Assembly: GCF_002943715.1 (NCBI RefSeq)
Contig: NZ_MQUA01000013.1
Coordinates: forward strand, 2,555,501 to 2,619,500
From: Polaribacter filamentus
GTDB taxonomy: Bacteria; Bacteroidota; Bacteroidia; Flavobacteriales; Flavobacteriaceae
Length of the DNA stretch: 64,000 nucleotides
Direction of reading: 5' to 3'
In this document: one piece after another, positions 33,457 through 42,156 of the stretch
Numbering within the stretch: the stretch's first letter is position 1
Layout of the letters: every line of letters starts with the position of its first letter
Program-made: the position numbers and the translations under genes
Notes under the pieces: model-generated
The model's database searches: none
What the model was told of the DNA's origin: nothing
The model's input: only the letters and a program-made list of their open reading frames with translations

Positions 33457-34374
33457 GTGGAAAACTATAAAAAAATAATTAAAGATATTTATTTTGAAGT
33501 AAAAAACGTTGAAGATTTTGGTAAAGTTGCAGATTATATTCCAGAATTATTAAATGTAAGTCCTGATAATTTTGGTATAAACATTACAAATATCAATAAG
33601 GATTCCTTTGGCGTGGGCGATTTTGATAAGAAATTTTCAATACAAAGTGTTACTAAAATTTTTGCGTTAACCTTAGCGTATAAATTAGAAGGTACAAAAA
33701 TTTGGGAACGAGTCGATGTTGAGCCTTCTGGTAATCCTTTTAATTCGCTTTTGCAATTAGAAGCTGATAAAGGAAAACCAAGAAATCCTTTTATAAATGC
33801 TGGTGCAATTGTTGTTTGCGATGTTTTAATTAGCCATTTAAAAAATCCGAAGGAAGATTTTTTAAATTTTTGCAGAGAACTTTCTAATAATGAAAATCTA
33901 AATTATTCTGAAAAAATTGCACAGTCAGAAAAAATTTCTGGATTTAGAAATATTGCCTTATGTAATTTTATAAAATCTTTTGGAAACATTAAAAACGATG
34001 TTGATCAAGTGTTAGATTTTTACTTTCATATTTGTTCTATAGAAATGAGCTGCAAAGAACTTTCTGAAATAGCTCTTTTTTTAGCCGATGATAATTTTAC
34101 AACTCATAAAGGAAATAAAGTTCTTACTATGAGTCAAGCTAAAAGAATAAATGCCATTTTACTTACTTGTGGTTTTTATGATGAATCTGGGGAGTTCGCA
34201 TTTAGAGTTGGTTTACCTGGTAAAAGTGGCGTTGGTGGCGGAATTGTTGCCATTCATCCAGATAAATATTGTATTGCTGTTTGGAGTCCGAAACTAAATG
34301 TAAAAGGAAATTCTTTTAAAGGAATGTTATTTTTAGAAAAGTTTACAACCAAAACTGCTTCTTCTATTTTTTAA
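33457..34374 (+). CDS. glsA: glutaminase
   Basis: 305 residues from GTG 33457, the standard bacterial glutaminase A length. It is a serine-dependent beta-lactamase-like fold with the SxxK motif in FSIQSVTKIFAL, then PSGNPFNS, NPFINAGAIV, and GLPGKSGVGGGIVAIHP near the end. It hydrolyses glutamine to glutamate and ammonia in the cytosol. 65 bases after lysS with a hairpin between; co-transcription is possible but not required. Confidence 0.96.
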   Translation: MENYKKIIKDIYFEVKNVEDFGKVADYIPELLNVSPDNFGINITNINKDSFGVGDFDKKFSIQSVTKIFALTLAYKLEGTKIWERVDVEPSGNPFNSLLQLEADKGKPRNPFINAGAIVVCDVLISHLKNPKEDFLNFCRELSNNENLNYSEKIAQSEKISGFRNIALCNFIKSFGNIKNDVDQVLDFYFHICSIEMSCKELSEIALFLADDNFTTHKGNKVLTMSQAKRINAILLTCGFYDESGEFAFRVGLPGKSGVGGGIVAIHPDKYCIAVWSPKLNVKGNSFKGMLFLEKFTTKTASSIF

Positions 34375-34427
34375 TTTTTTGTTAAAAAAATTTAGAAGTT
34401 TTTTACTGTTTTATATTTAAAAAACGA

Positions 34428-34490
34428 TATTCTTATCTACTTTTTTAAGATGTCTTCCATTAAAACATCAAAAAAAAGTAGAAGAGAATA
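34428..34490. terminator. long imperfect inverted repeat, probable bidirectional terminator
   Basis: Arms of about 26 bases (34428-34453 and 34465-34490; TATTCTTATCTAC... against ...GTAGAAGAGAATA) with a few mismatches, T-runs on one arm and A-runs on the other. It lies between glsA (+) and two small convergent genes (-). Confidence 0.5.
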
Positions 34491-34551
34491 CTTAGTTTCT
34501 TCTAATACAGCTAAACACCAACCTAAACTTAACCAACTTTCGAAGGTGCAT

Positions 34552-34686
34552 TTATAACTTAGGTTTCTTTTTCTCTGGGTAGTTCTCTTCTCTTTGTTTT
34601 CGATTGGAGTACTGTATATTATATATAGTTAACCCCATGTAAACGGCAAATATTATACCACCTACAATAAAAAACCCTATATTCAT
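34552..34686 (-). CDS. small membrane protein, 44 residues
   Basis: A 44-codon frame starting MNIGFFIVGGIIFAVYMGLT, one transmembrane helix (about 3-23) followed by a hydrophilic tail rich in Lys, Glu and Arg (NRKQREENYPEKKK). Its ATG overlaps the TGA of the upstream 56-residue gene (ATGA at 34683-34686), a typical translational coupling that supports both frames being real. Not recognised. Predicted topology is N-out or N-in single pass with a cytosolic tail. Confidence 0.6.
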   Translation of the reverse strand: MNIGFFIVGGIIFAVYMGLTIYNIQYSNRKQREENYPEKKKPKL

Positions 34687-34853
34687 GTTGTTCTTCTTTG
34701 TCTAATTGCTATTGCAAATAATAAGATTGTACCTGGCCAATGAGCTGAGTATTGAGCTTCCGCCGTCATACCTAATATCCCATATCCTACGGAGTATAAT
34801 AAACAAAGGAAGGCTAAAATAATTGGATACCATTTTAAAATAAAATTTTTCAT
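34683..34853 (-). CDS. small membrane protein, 56 residues
   Basis: A 56-codon frame, MKNFILKWYPIILAFLCLLY at the start, with two hydrophobic helices (about 9-28 and 39-50) separated by a short polar loop (MTAEAQYSAHWPG) and ending RQRRTT. Its stop overlaps the start of the 44-residue gene. A longer frame over the same bases in another phase lacks such features and is rejected. Unknown function; together with its partner it may form a small membrane complex. Confidence 0.6.
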   Translation of the reverse strand: MKNFILKWYPIILAFLCLLYSVGYGILGMTAEAQYSAHWPGTILLFAIAIRQRRTT

Positions 34854-35166
34854 CTTTTAGTGTATTGTATTTAATTAAGTATACAATATACAAAATATAC
34901 TTCCATTTTCACTAAAAATAAAATTGTAATTTTACGTGAAATACTATTTAAATCTAATACATATAAAACGAATTTATTATTATATATTTTAATATAAATA
35001 AAATAGTTGCACATAATTATGTTTTTTAAAAAGGCTTTATTTAATTGAAAAGAAAGGTTTTTTAAATTTTATTTTATTATAATTTAGATTGATTCTAAGA
35101 AGAAAATAATTGAACTTAGCCTGTTTATTCTGAGATAGTTAAATAAATCAAGAAAAATAAAAATCT
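34854..35166. other. AT-rich intergenic region
   Basis: Very AT-rich, no gene. An inverted repeat AAGTATA...TATACTT (34877-34902) lies just upstream of the small membrane genes and could be an operator. Promoters for the two divergent units must lie here but are not clear. Confidence 0.3.
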
Positions 35167-36057
35167 ATGAGTATGATTAAAAAAAATAAAATAGTACCAT
35201 TGCTTTACAATATATTTCTGTCAGAAAGAACTCGCGAGAAAACTGAAAAAATTATTCTTAAAATAGCGATTTTTAGTTTTTTTATCCATTTGGCGGTAAT
35301 CTATTTTATGAAATTTAATTTTATCGATTTTCCCGCAAACTCAGAACTACTAAGAAGCCCAATATCAGCTATTTACACTCCATTTTCTTTTATTCTTATT
35401 TACGAAGTGTATCTCTTAATTTACTACTTACCCAAATCGTTTACGACTTATATAACCAAACAATACGAAATTATAACACTAATTATAATCCGTAAATTGT
35501 TTAAGGATTTATCAGCTTTAGAACTTTCTACAGATTGGTTTGACATAAAAGGAGATATACAGTTTACTTATGATTTAGTCGCTTCTCTTTTACTTTTCTA
35601 TTTAATCTTTCTGTTTCAAAAGCAAGGAAAATTAAAAACAATTCTGCATATAGATAGTAAACCAATTATTGAGAAATTTGTTGAAAAGAAAAAGTTAATA
35701 GCCATTATTTTAGTGCCATTATTTTTTGTGATGGCTGTATATACTCTTGTTAATTGGTCTATCGAAATTTCTAGCTCATCTTACGAATTACCAACCTTTA
35801 AAAGTATCAACAATCTATTTTTTGATCAATTTTTTACGGCACTAATTTTAGTGGATGTGGTACTCCTTTTAATTTCATTTTTTTACACAGATCAGTTTCA
35901 TAAAATTATCAGAAACTCTGGTTTTGTGATTTCTACGATTTTAATAAGAATGTCTTTTGGAGTAGACGGATTAATAACCACTATTTTGATTGTTCTAGCT
36001 GTTCTTTTTGGACTAACAATACTAACAATACACAATAAATACGAGGAAAAAAGTTAG
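35167..36057 (+). CDS. uncharacterised integral membrane protein
   Basis: 296 residues, not recognised. It has about six or seven hydrophobic segments (near 28-48, 68-92, 140-158, 178-200, 218-240, 250-280), with a charged N-terminus (FLSERTREKTEKIILK) and a short charged C-terminus. Between segments are IDSKPIIEKFVEKKKL and a polar region DLSALELSTDWFDIKGD. No catalytic motif is evident. No operon partner: the next gene begins 68 bases later and is a housekeeping NTPase. Confidence 0.75.
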   Translation: MSMIKKNKIVPLLYNIFLSERTREKTEKIILKIAIFSFFIHLAVIYFMKFNFIDFPANSELLRSPISAIYTPFSFILIYEVYLLIYYLPKSFTTYITKQYEIITLIIIRKLFKDLSALELSTDWFDIKGDIQFTYDLVASLLLFYLIFLFQKQGKLKTILHIDSKPIIEKFVEKKKLIAIILVPLFFVMAVYTLVNWSIEISSSSYELPTFKSINNLFFDQFFTALILVDVVLLLISFFYTDQFHKIIRNSGFVISTILIRMSFGVDGLITTILIVLAVLFGLTILTIHNKYEEKS

Positions 36058-36125
36058 TATAAAAACGCATACATGTAAATTATGCTGAACTTGTTACAGT
36101 TTTAAAAGAGTAAATTTTAATTACC

Positions 36126-36653
36126 ATGATAAAAATTATTGTTGCATCTAAAAATCCTGTGAAAATAAAAGCAGTGAAAAATGGGTTTGAAAAAATGTTT
36201 CCAAACCAAGATTTCAAGTTTATAAGTGTTTCGGTTCCTTCCGGTGTTGCAGACCAACCACTTAGTAATAATGAGACCTTTCGCGGTGCAAAAAACAGAG
36301 CCGATAATGCTTCAAAAGAAATAAAAGATGCTCACTTTTATTGTGGGATAGAAGGTGGTATTGAACCTATGGATAATGAAATGGAAGCGTTTGCTTGGGT
36401 TGTTGTAAAGTCTGCTGATACCTATGGTAAATCAAGAACAGCAACATTTTTTATACCCAAACAGGTGGTTAAATTAATCAAAGAAGGCAAAGAACTCGGC
36501 GATGCAGACGATATTGTTTTTAACCGCAATAACTCTAAACAAGAAAACGGTGCGGTTGGAATTTTAACTGGAAATATAACAGATAGGACTAAATATTACA
36601 CAGAAGCTGTAATTTTAGCGTTAATTCCTTTTAAAAATGTTGATTTGTATTAG
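36126..36653 (+). CDS. inosine/xanthosine triphosphatase (YjjX/DUF84)
   Basis: 175 residues, the YjjX length. Signature pieces are VASKNPVKIKAVKNGFE, NNETFRGAKNRADNA, YCGIEGGIE and QENGAVGILTGNITDRTKYY. It removes non-canonical ITP and XTP from the nucleotide pool, in parallel with Ham1-type enzymes. Cytosolic. Stand-alone gene. Confidence 0.93.
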   Translation: MIKIIVASKNPVKIKAVKNGFEKMFPNQDFKFISVSVPSGVADQPLSNNETFRGAKNRADNASKEIKDAHFYCGIEGGIEPMDNEMEAFAWVVVKSADTYGKSRTATFFIPKQVVKLIKEGKELGDADDIVFNRNNSKQENGAVGILTGNITDRTKYYTEAVILALIPFKNVDLY

Positions 36654-36725
36654 AAATTAAAACCATGTTCGAAACTGTTTTAAATATTTAAACGAAGTAG
36701 AATCAGCATGAAATTGTAACCCATT

Positions 36726-37424
36726 ATGATAGATGTACCTCAGGCTGAGAATCAAATTCAATATGTAACTAACTTTCAAGACCTTATTTCCACATCTTTT
36801 CAAGGAGAAGTAAATGCAATTTGTTATCGTCGTAAACTTATCGGTGACTTTTCTGAGATTGTTAGAAAAATAGAATTAGATGGAAATATGGCGGAGCTTC
36901 ATCCAGAAGAACTTTTTAAACTTCAATTAAGTGAACAAGGCCAACTAGCTCGTCAAATCCTTTTAAATGACTTGAAAATTTTAAAAGATCACGGAGCATC
37001 TCCCACACTAAATCTGATTAAATACTATGAAAGAGACGATGCGTATCCATTTTTCCCTACGGACGTATATTCATTTCATGTAGATCGTTCCCCTATTTCT
37101 ACTGATACTTTTTTATGCACGTATCATGGAGAGCCGAGTGATATAGTGCCAAATTCGCAAGCGATCCAAAAAGTGCTGATTCCAGAAATACGTGCTGAGC
37201 TCAAAAAATTATATAACGGAGTGGATGAAGGATTTGAATCCTTTTTAAGTGAATATTTCTTTGATTTACACTATCAACCTAAACCGAATGCAAGTCTTAT
37301 CAGTTTAGGTATCGGAAACTTATGGAAATTAGCAATTGATCATCCAGAGAGTAAAGTGCTTCCTTGTCTTCATCGCGCACCTATTGAAAAAAATGGAGAG
37401 AATCGTTTGATGATTATTTGTTAA
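36726..37424 (+). CDS. DUF1826-like protein
   Basis: 232 residues. The middle and end resemble the uncharacterised DUF1826 family: YSFHVDRSPISTDTFLCTYHG (His-x-Asp, then Thr-Tyr-x-Gly), followed some 90 residues later by LPCLHRAPIEKNG, where a His-Arg/Ser-Pro motif is expected. The paired HxD...H pattern could bind a metal, but that is inference. N-terminal 60 residues are unlike anything I know. It uses CGT and CAT-type codons more than its neighbours, which may point to acquisition by transfer. It is convergent with rsmG, 16 bases apart. Confidence 0.6.
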   Translation: MIDVPQAENQIQYVTNFQDLISTSFQGEVNAICYRRKLIGDFSEIVRKIELDGNMAELHPEELFKLQLSEQGQLARQILLNDLKILKDHGASPTLNLIKYYERDDAYPFFPTDVYSFHVDRSPISTDTFLCTYHGEPSDIVPNSQAIQKVLIPEIRAELKKLYNGVDEGFESFLSEYFFDLHYQPKPNASLISLGIGNLWKLAIDHPESKVLPCLHRAPIEKNGENRLMIIC

Positions 37425-37440
37425 TTTATAAAACCCTCAC

Positions 37441-38067
37441 TTACTTAAACTTCATCCCTAAATGAACCACTTTTTTGGTTTCATAGAATTCTTCTTCAAA
37501 ATAATCTGACAAATTATAAATTATAGCAGACGTATAAAGCTTTAATTCCTCAGTTAAATCTCCTCCTTTTAAGTATAGAATTCCGTTTTTTAACGAATGA
37601 TTTTGTTTTTTAGAAATTTTACCTTTTGTCCAACGCACAAAAGTTTCCATTTCCGCAACGGCTCTGCTTACAATAAAATCATACGTATCTTTATCTTCTT
37701 CTACTCTACCATTTGTAGTTTTTACGTTTAACAGCCCTAAACCAGAAACAACTTCATTTACTACTTTTATTTTTTTACCAATAGAATCTACCAAATGAAA
37801 CTGGGTTTCTGGGAATAAAATTGCTAACGGAATTCCAGGAAAACCTCCACCAGTTCCAACATCTAAGACTTTTGAACCTGGTTTAAACTGAATCACTTTT
37901 GCAATTCCTAAAGAATGCAAAACATGACGCAGATACAATTCATCAATATCTTTTCTAGAAACTACGTTAATTTTTAAATTCCAATCTTCATACAAATCCT
38001 GAAGTTTAGAAAACTGTTCAATTTGAATGTCCGATAAATTTTTAAAATACTTGTGTATAATTTCCAT
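37441..38067 (-). CDS. rsmG: 16S rRNA (guanine527-N7)-methyltransferase
   Basis: 208 residues from ATG 38065-38067 (MEIIHKYFKNLSDIQIEQFS); an in-frame ATG eight codons upstream gives an unusual N-terminus and is rejected. SAM-binding motif I is LDVGTGGGFPGIPLAILFP, followed by HLVDSIGKKIKVVNEV and FIVSRAVAEMETFVRW. It methylates N7 of G527 in 16S rRNA. Divergent from the desaturase gene. Confidence 0.96.
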   Translation of the reverse strand: MEIIHKYFKNLSDIQIEQFSKLQDLYEDWNLKINVVSRKDIDELYLRHVLHSLGIAKVIQFKPGSKVLDVGTGGGFPGIPLAILFPETQFHLVDSIGKKIKVVNEVVSGLGLLNVKTTNGRVEEDKDTYDFIVSRAVAEMETFVRWTKGKISKKQNHSLKNGILYLKGGDLTEELKLYTSAIIYNLSDYFEEEFYETKKVVHLGMKFK

Positions 38068-38162
38068 CAATAAATATAGTTTAGGCTGCAAAAATAGTTA
38101 TTTGTAATCAACAATTCTTAACAAAAATGTACGTTTATCATATTAAGCAAATTTAAATAGTT

Positions 38163-38170
38163 TATTTTTG
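38163..38170 (+). promoter_or_regulatory. -7 element TATTTTTG of the desaturase gene
   Basis: Exact TAnnTTTG match 19 bases before the desaturase ATG; no clear -33 TTTG. Confidence 0.45.
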
Positions 38171-38189
38171 CACTATTATTTGATACTAT

Positions 38190-39281
38190 ATGAAAACAAT
38201 TAAATTCTCCAACTTAGACAAAGCAAAGTTTTTTAGAACTTTGAACAAAAGAGTCAACTTATATTTTAAAGAAAATAACATTAAAAGAACTGGTAACTGG
38301 AAATTGTATACGAAAGCTATTATTATGTTTTCGTTATTTTTAGTTCCGTTTATTTTAATTTTAACGATTTCTATGCCTCAATGGCTCATGGCTGTTTTAA
38401 TGGTTGTTACAGGAATTGGAATGGCTGGTGTTGGTATGAATGTAATGCATGACAGTAATCATGATTCTTTTTCTAGTAAAAAATGGGTAAACAAATTAAT
38501 GGGAAGTAGTATTTATATTCTTGCCGGCAATGTGTATAATTGGAAAGTGCAACACAATGTTTTACACCACACTTTTACCAATATTATTGAGCATGATGAA
38601 GATATTGATGCGGGCAGAGTTATCCGTTTTTCGCAGCACTCAAAGTGGCTAAAGATTCATAAAATTCAAAAATATTATTCCATATTTTTATACGGATTAT
38701 TAACCATTAACTGGGCAATAACTACGGATGTAAAACAAATGCACGGCTATTTAAAACGCAAATTATCTTACGGTGAGTTTCCAAATCCTGCAACAGAATG
38801 GACAAAATTAATAATTTCTAAAATTGTGTATTATGTACTCTGGATTGTTTTGCCATTATTAATTTTAGACGTTTCTTGGTGGAAAGTTTTAATAGGCTTT
38901 TTTGTGATGCATTACACTGCTGGCATGATTTTAAGTTTGGTTTTTCAATTAGCACATATTGTACCAAACACAGAAATGCCAATTCCTGATAAAGAAGGAA
39001 ATTTAGAGCACACTTGGGCAGTCCACCAATTATACACAACATCTAACTTTGCACCTAGTAACCGATTGGTAAATTTCTATACAGGCGGTTTAAATCATCA
39101 AGTTGAACATCATATTTTTCCGCATATTTCTCATGTTCATTATGATAAATTAGCTAAAATTGTTAAAGAAACAGCTCAAGAGTTTAATTTACCATACAAT
39201 GAGTACGAAACGATGCGTAAAGCTATTGTAGAGCATTTTAGACATTTAGGTGTTTTAGGGCAAAAACCTGAATTAGCATAA
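38190..39281 (+). CDS. membrane fatty acid desaturase
   Basis: 363 residues. Di-iron membrane desaturase with the three histidine boxes: HDSNHD (HxxxH type) at about residue 90, HNVLHH at about 125 and HQVEHH at about 305. The last, with Gln before xxHH, is typical of acyl-lipid front-end or linoleoyl-type desaturases. Two pairs of membrane helices (about 45-90 and 205-255) carry them. It introduces double bases into membrane acyl chains and so controls fluidity, useful in cold seawater. The exact regiospecificity cannot be deduced. Confidence 0.93.
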   Translation: MKTIKFSNLDKAKFFRTLNKRVNLYFKENNIKRTGNWKLYTKAIIMFSLFLVPFILILTISMPQWLMAVLMVVTGIGMAGVGMNVMHDSNHDSFSSKKWVNKLMGSSIYILAGNVYNWKVQHNVLHHTFTNIIEHDEDIDAGRVIRFSQHSKWLKIHKIQKYYSIFLYGLLTINWAITTDVKQMHGYLKRKLSYGEFPNPATEWTKLIISKIVYYVLWIVLPLLILDVSWWKVLIGFFVMHYTAGMILSLVFQLAHIVPNTEMPIPDKEGNLEHTWAVHQLYTTSNFAPSNRLVNFYTGGLNHQVEHHIFPHISHVHYDKLAKIVKETAQEFNLPYNEYETMRKAIVEHFRHLGVLGQKPELA

Positions 39282-39307
39282 TATAAAACACAACAACTAT
39301 CAGCAAA

Positions 39308-40495
39308 ATGACACATCCATTATCGGACAGAATTAACAGCTTACCAGTTTCTGAAACTTTAGCAATGGCTGCTAAGACAAGAGAATTAAGAGCAGAAGGA
39401 AAAGATATTATTGGTTTAAGTTTAGGGGAACCAGACTTTAATACACCAGATTTTATTAAAGACGCTGCAATTGAAGCGATCAATCAAAACTATAACTCCT
39501 ATTCGCCAGTAGACGGGTATTTAGAATTAAAAGAAGCTATTTGCGTAAAGTTCAAGCGTGATAACGTTCTAGAGTACAAACCAAGTCAAGTAGTCGTTTC
39601 TACAGGTGCAAAACAATCTATTGCAAATGTGATGCAAGTATTGTTAAACCCTGGAGATGAAGTTTTATTACCTTCTCCATATTGGGTAAGTTACTCTGCA
39701 CTTGCGATTCTTTGCGAAGCTAAGTACATAGAAATTCCTTCTTCTATTGAAGATGATTTTAAAATTACGCCTGCACAATTAGAAGCTGCAATTACACCAA
39801 AAACGAAAATGGTGTTTTTTAACTCGCCAAACAATCCTAGTGGAACTATTTATAGTGAAGCAGAATACAGAGCAATGGCTGTAGTTTTAGAAAAATATCC
39901 AAAGATTTTTATTTTATCAGATGAAATCTACGAACATATCAACTACGAAACAAAACCATTTAGTTTTGCAGGTATAGAAAGCATGTACGAAAGAACCATT
40001 ACCGTTAACGGTTTGGCCAAAGCATTTGCGATGACAGGTTGGAGAATTGGTTATATTGGTGCAGCAGAATGGATTGCAAAAGCTTGTACAAAAATGCAAG
40101 GTCAAATTACATCTGGCGCAAATTGTATCGCACAAAGAGCAGCTATTACTGCTGTTTTAGCACCCGTTTCTAAAATACAATATATGGTCGATGAGTTTAA
40201 AACTCGTAGAGATATCGTTGTTGGATTGTTAAGAGAAATTGAAGGCTTTAAAGTAAATGTACCAGAAGGTGCTTTTTATGTTTTCCCAGATATATCTTAT
40301 TTCTTCGGGAAAACAATTAAAGGTGTAAAAATTGAAAATGCGAACGATTTTGCTTTCTATTTATTAGAAAAAGCTGGCGTTGCTACTGTAACTGGTGATG
40401 CATTTGGAGCACCAAGTTGTATTCGTTTATCGTATGCAGCTTCAGAATCACAAATTAGAGAAGCTATAAAAAGAATTAAAGAAGCTTTGAGTTAA
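39308..40495 (+). CDS. aspartate/aromatic aminotransferase, class I
   Basis: 395 residues, fold-type I aminotransferase of the Ibeta aspartate aminotransferase branch. Motifs: LSLGEPDFNTPDFIKDAA, NSPNNPSGTIYSEAEY, ILSDEIYEHINYE, the PLP lysine in NGLAKAFAMTGWRIGYIG (Ala where Ser is more usual before Lys), and the substrate Arg in CIRLSYAAS. It transfers amino groups between aspartate or related amino acids and 2-oxoglutarate. 26 bases after the desaturase, so possibly co-transcribed; followed by a strong terminator. Confidence 0.95.
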   Translation: MTHPLSDRINSLPVSETLAMAAKTRELRAEGKDIIGLSLGEPDFNTPDFIKDAAIEAINQNYNSYSPVDGYLELKEAICVKFKRDNVLEYKPSQVVVSTGAKQSIANVMQVLLNPGDEVLLPSPYWVSYSALAILCEAKYIEIPSSIEDDFKITPAQLEAAITPKTKMVFFNSPNNPSGTIYSEAEYRAMAVVLEKYPKIFILSDEIYEHINYETKPFSFAGIESMYERTITVNGLAKAFAMTGWRIGYIGAAEWIAKACTKMQGQITSGANCIAQRAAITAVLAPVSKIQYMVDEFKTRRDIVVGLLREIEGFKVNVPEGAFYVFPDISYFFGKTIKGVKIENANDFAFYLLEKAGVATVTGDAFGAPSCIRLSYAASESQIREAIKRIKEALS

Positions 40496-40535
40496 ACTTT
40501 AGGGTCAGCTCGAACACAATCGAGAATACTATTTT

Positions 40536-40567
40536 AAAATCCATCTTTTTTAGATGGATTTTTTTGT
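40536..40567 (+). terminator. terminator of the aminotransferase gene
   Basis: AAAATCCATCT (40536-40546) and AGATGGATTTT (40552-40562), 11-bp stem, 5-base loop, T7 tract. The same stem sequence is reused at 42856-42882. Confidence 0.9.
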
Positions 40568-40569
40568 TT

Positions 40570-40730
40570 GGGCATGTTACGCACAAAAGCGTAACCGCGC
40601 TATTCACTATATCTTTTTTGCAAAGCAACCCTAAACTTCTTTCAATGTTTTGTGACTTTTAACTATAAAATTAGGAATAGAATACTTAACAAAAGCAAAA
40701 AAGGATGCCGTTTCTATCGCTCACGCAGCC
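40570..40730 (+). repeat. REP-like palindromic repeat, copy B
   Basis: Starts GGGCATGTTACGC directly after the terminator T-tract. Then a GTTACGC/GCGTAAC hairpin, CGCGCTATTCACTATAT, a TCTTTTTTGC...GCAAAAAAGGA pair separated by about 70 unrelated bases, and TATCGCTCACGCA. It has the same order of parts as the element at 11100-11202, in the opposite strand orientation. Confidence 0.5.
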
Positions 40731-40860
40731 TTGTTTAAAGCTAATTTCTTCGATACATCTTTTACATATCCTTAAATTTATGAATATTATTTTCTTTATT
40801 TTTAAACTATTAATAGATTTAAAATAAGAGACAAATTATTTTTTTATTTCTAACCGATTG
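40731..40860. other. AT-rich region upstream of tetR
   Basis: No gene or element recognised between the repeat and the tetR promoter. Confidence 0.3.
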
Positions 40861-40883
40861 TTTAGTTTTGTAGTGTAACTAAA
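40861..40883 (+). promoter_or_regulatory. tetR promoter -7 element inside an inverted repeat (operator)
   Basis: TTTAGTT (40861-40867) and AACTAAA (40877-40883) form a 7-bp inverted repeat with a 9-base spacer. The -7 element TAGTTTTG (40863-40870) lies inside it, immediately before the tetR start. This is the position expected of an autoregulatory TetR operator. Confidence 0.6.
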
Positions 40884-40887
40884 AATA

Positions 40888-41451
40888 ATGGCAAGAAGAA
40901 AGCAGTATATAGAAAAAGAAGTAGTCACCAAAGCAATGAATTTGTTTTGGAAAAATGGTTATGAGGCTACTTCTATGCAAATGCTTGAGCAAGAAATGGG
41001 CATCAATAAATTCTCCATATATTCTAGTTTTGGCAATAAACACGGTCTTTTTGTTGCAAGCTTAAACCTTTACAAGTCACAAATAAATAATGTCTTTGAA
41101 AAATTAAGTAAAGCTTCCAATGGTATTATCGATATTAAACAGTTTTTCTATGACTCGGTAGCTTCTAATTACGGAGATAACAATCAAAATGGGTGTTTAG
41201 TAACTAACACATATAATGAATTTTCAAATAGTGAAGATGAAGTATTAAAAGAACAAATGACTTCTTTTATGAATCGTCTAAAAGACCTATTCATTGAAAA
41301 ATTAAAAATGGATACCACTAAAAATGAGGAAACAGTACTAAAACAAGCGAATTTCTTACTATTGGCAAAACATGGTTTAGCAGCCGCATCCAGAGTAAAC
41401 AGCAAGCAAGAAATTGAAGATTATATCGAAATAACATTTCAAAATTTGTGA
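40888..41451 (+). CDS. TetR/AcrR family regulator
   Basis: 187 residues. The N-terminal helix-turn-helix (about 5-50) contains EKEVVTKAMNLFWKNGYEAT and the recognition helix MGINKFSIYSSFGNKHGLF, the TetR signature with F-x-S/N-K. The C-terminal helical domain (about 60-185) binds an unknown ligand; QNGCLVTNTYNEF suggests the AcrR-C-like subfamily that controls oxidoreductase genes. It is followed 67 bases later by an AhpD-like and a DsbA-like gene, its probable targets along with itself. Confidence 0.92.
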   Translation: MARRKQYIEKEVVTKAMNLFWKNGYEATSMQMLEQEMGINKFSIYSSFGNKHGLFVASLNLYKSQINNVFEKLSKASNGIIDIKQFFYDSVASNYGDNNQNGCLVTNTYNEFSNSEDEVLKEQMTSFMNRLKDLFIEKLKMDTTKNEETVLKQANFLLLAKHGLAAASRVNSKQEIEDYIEITFQNL

Positions 41452-41518
41452 CGTTTTTTAAACTATAACTAACCAATTATTGAGTTATTTAACAGTACTA
41501 AATTTTAAAACAGAAATT

Positions 41519-42067
41519 ATGACAACATTAAAAGTTCACAACATAGAAACCGCACCAAAAGAGAGCAAAGATTTATTAGAGAAATCACAAAAAGACTACG
41601 GAATGATTCCTGGTTTACATGGCGTATTAGCCGAATCCCCTGGTTTATTTGAAGCATACAAAACAATACATGAGCTATTTGTAAATTCATCATTTAACAA
41701 TGAAGAATTAACGGTCGTTTGGCAAACTATAAACGTAGAACACGCTTGTCATTACTGCGTACCTGCACATACAGCAATTGCTAAAATGATGAAAGTAGAT
41801 GATGCTATTACGGAAGCACTGCGCAACGAAACGCCTCTTAAAAATCCAAAATTAGAAGCATTACGCACCATGACTTTATCGATTGTCCGTACTCGTGGAC
41901 ATGTAACTCAAGACGAGTTAAATACATTTTACGCAACGGGTTATAAAGAAAGACACTTGTTAGATATTATTCTAGGATTATCCCAAAAAATAATAAGCAA
42001 CTATACAAACCATATTGCAAATACTCCCGTTGACGCCACGTTTAAGAAATTTGCTTGGTCTAAATAG
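41519..42067 (+). CDS. carboxymuconolactone decarboxylase/AhpD-like protein
   Basis: 182 residues from ATG 41519 (MTTLKVHNIETAPKESKDLL); a TTG start 39 bases upstream is less likely. All-helical AhpD-like fold with the redox pair in EHACHYCVPAHTAIAKMM (C-x-x-C followed by His), as in alkylhydroperoxidase D and related thiol reductants. It should be a cytosolic disulfide/peroxide-active oligomer. It lies between tetR and a DsbA-like gene, forming a thiol redox set. Confidence 0.92.
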   Translation: MTTLKVHNIETAPKESKDLLEKSQKDYGMIPGLHGVLAESPGLFEAYKTIHELFVNSSFNNEELTVVWQTINVEHACHYCVPAHTAIAKMMKVDDAITEALRNETPLKNPKLEALRTMTLSIVRTRGHVTQDELNTFYATGYKERHLLDIILGLSQKIISNYTNHIANTPVDATFKKFAWSK

Positions 42068-42156
42068 ATTCTAATTTCTTACTTATTATTACAAAAGGTT
42101 ACTTCAAAATCATATACCTTTCGTTTTATTAGAAAGGTTTTATTAAAAGTATATAA

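Noticed and set aside
34702..34893. 63-codon minus-strand frame
   Set aside because: Covers the same bases as the 56-residue membrane protein but in another phase, without coupling or plausible domain features.
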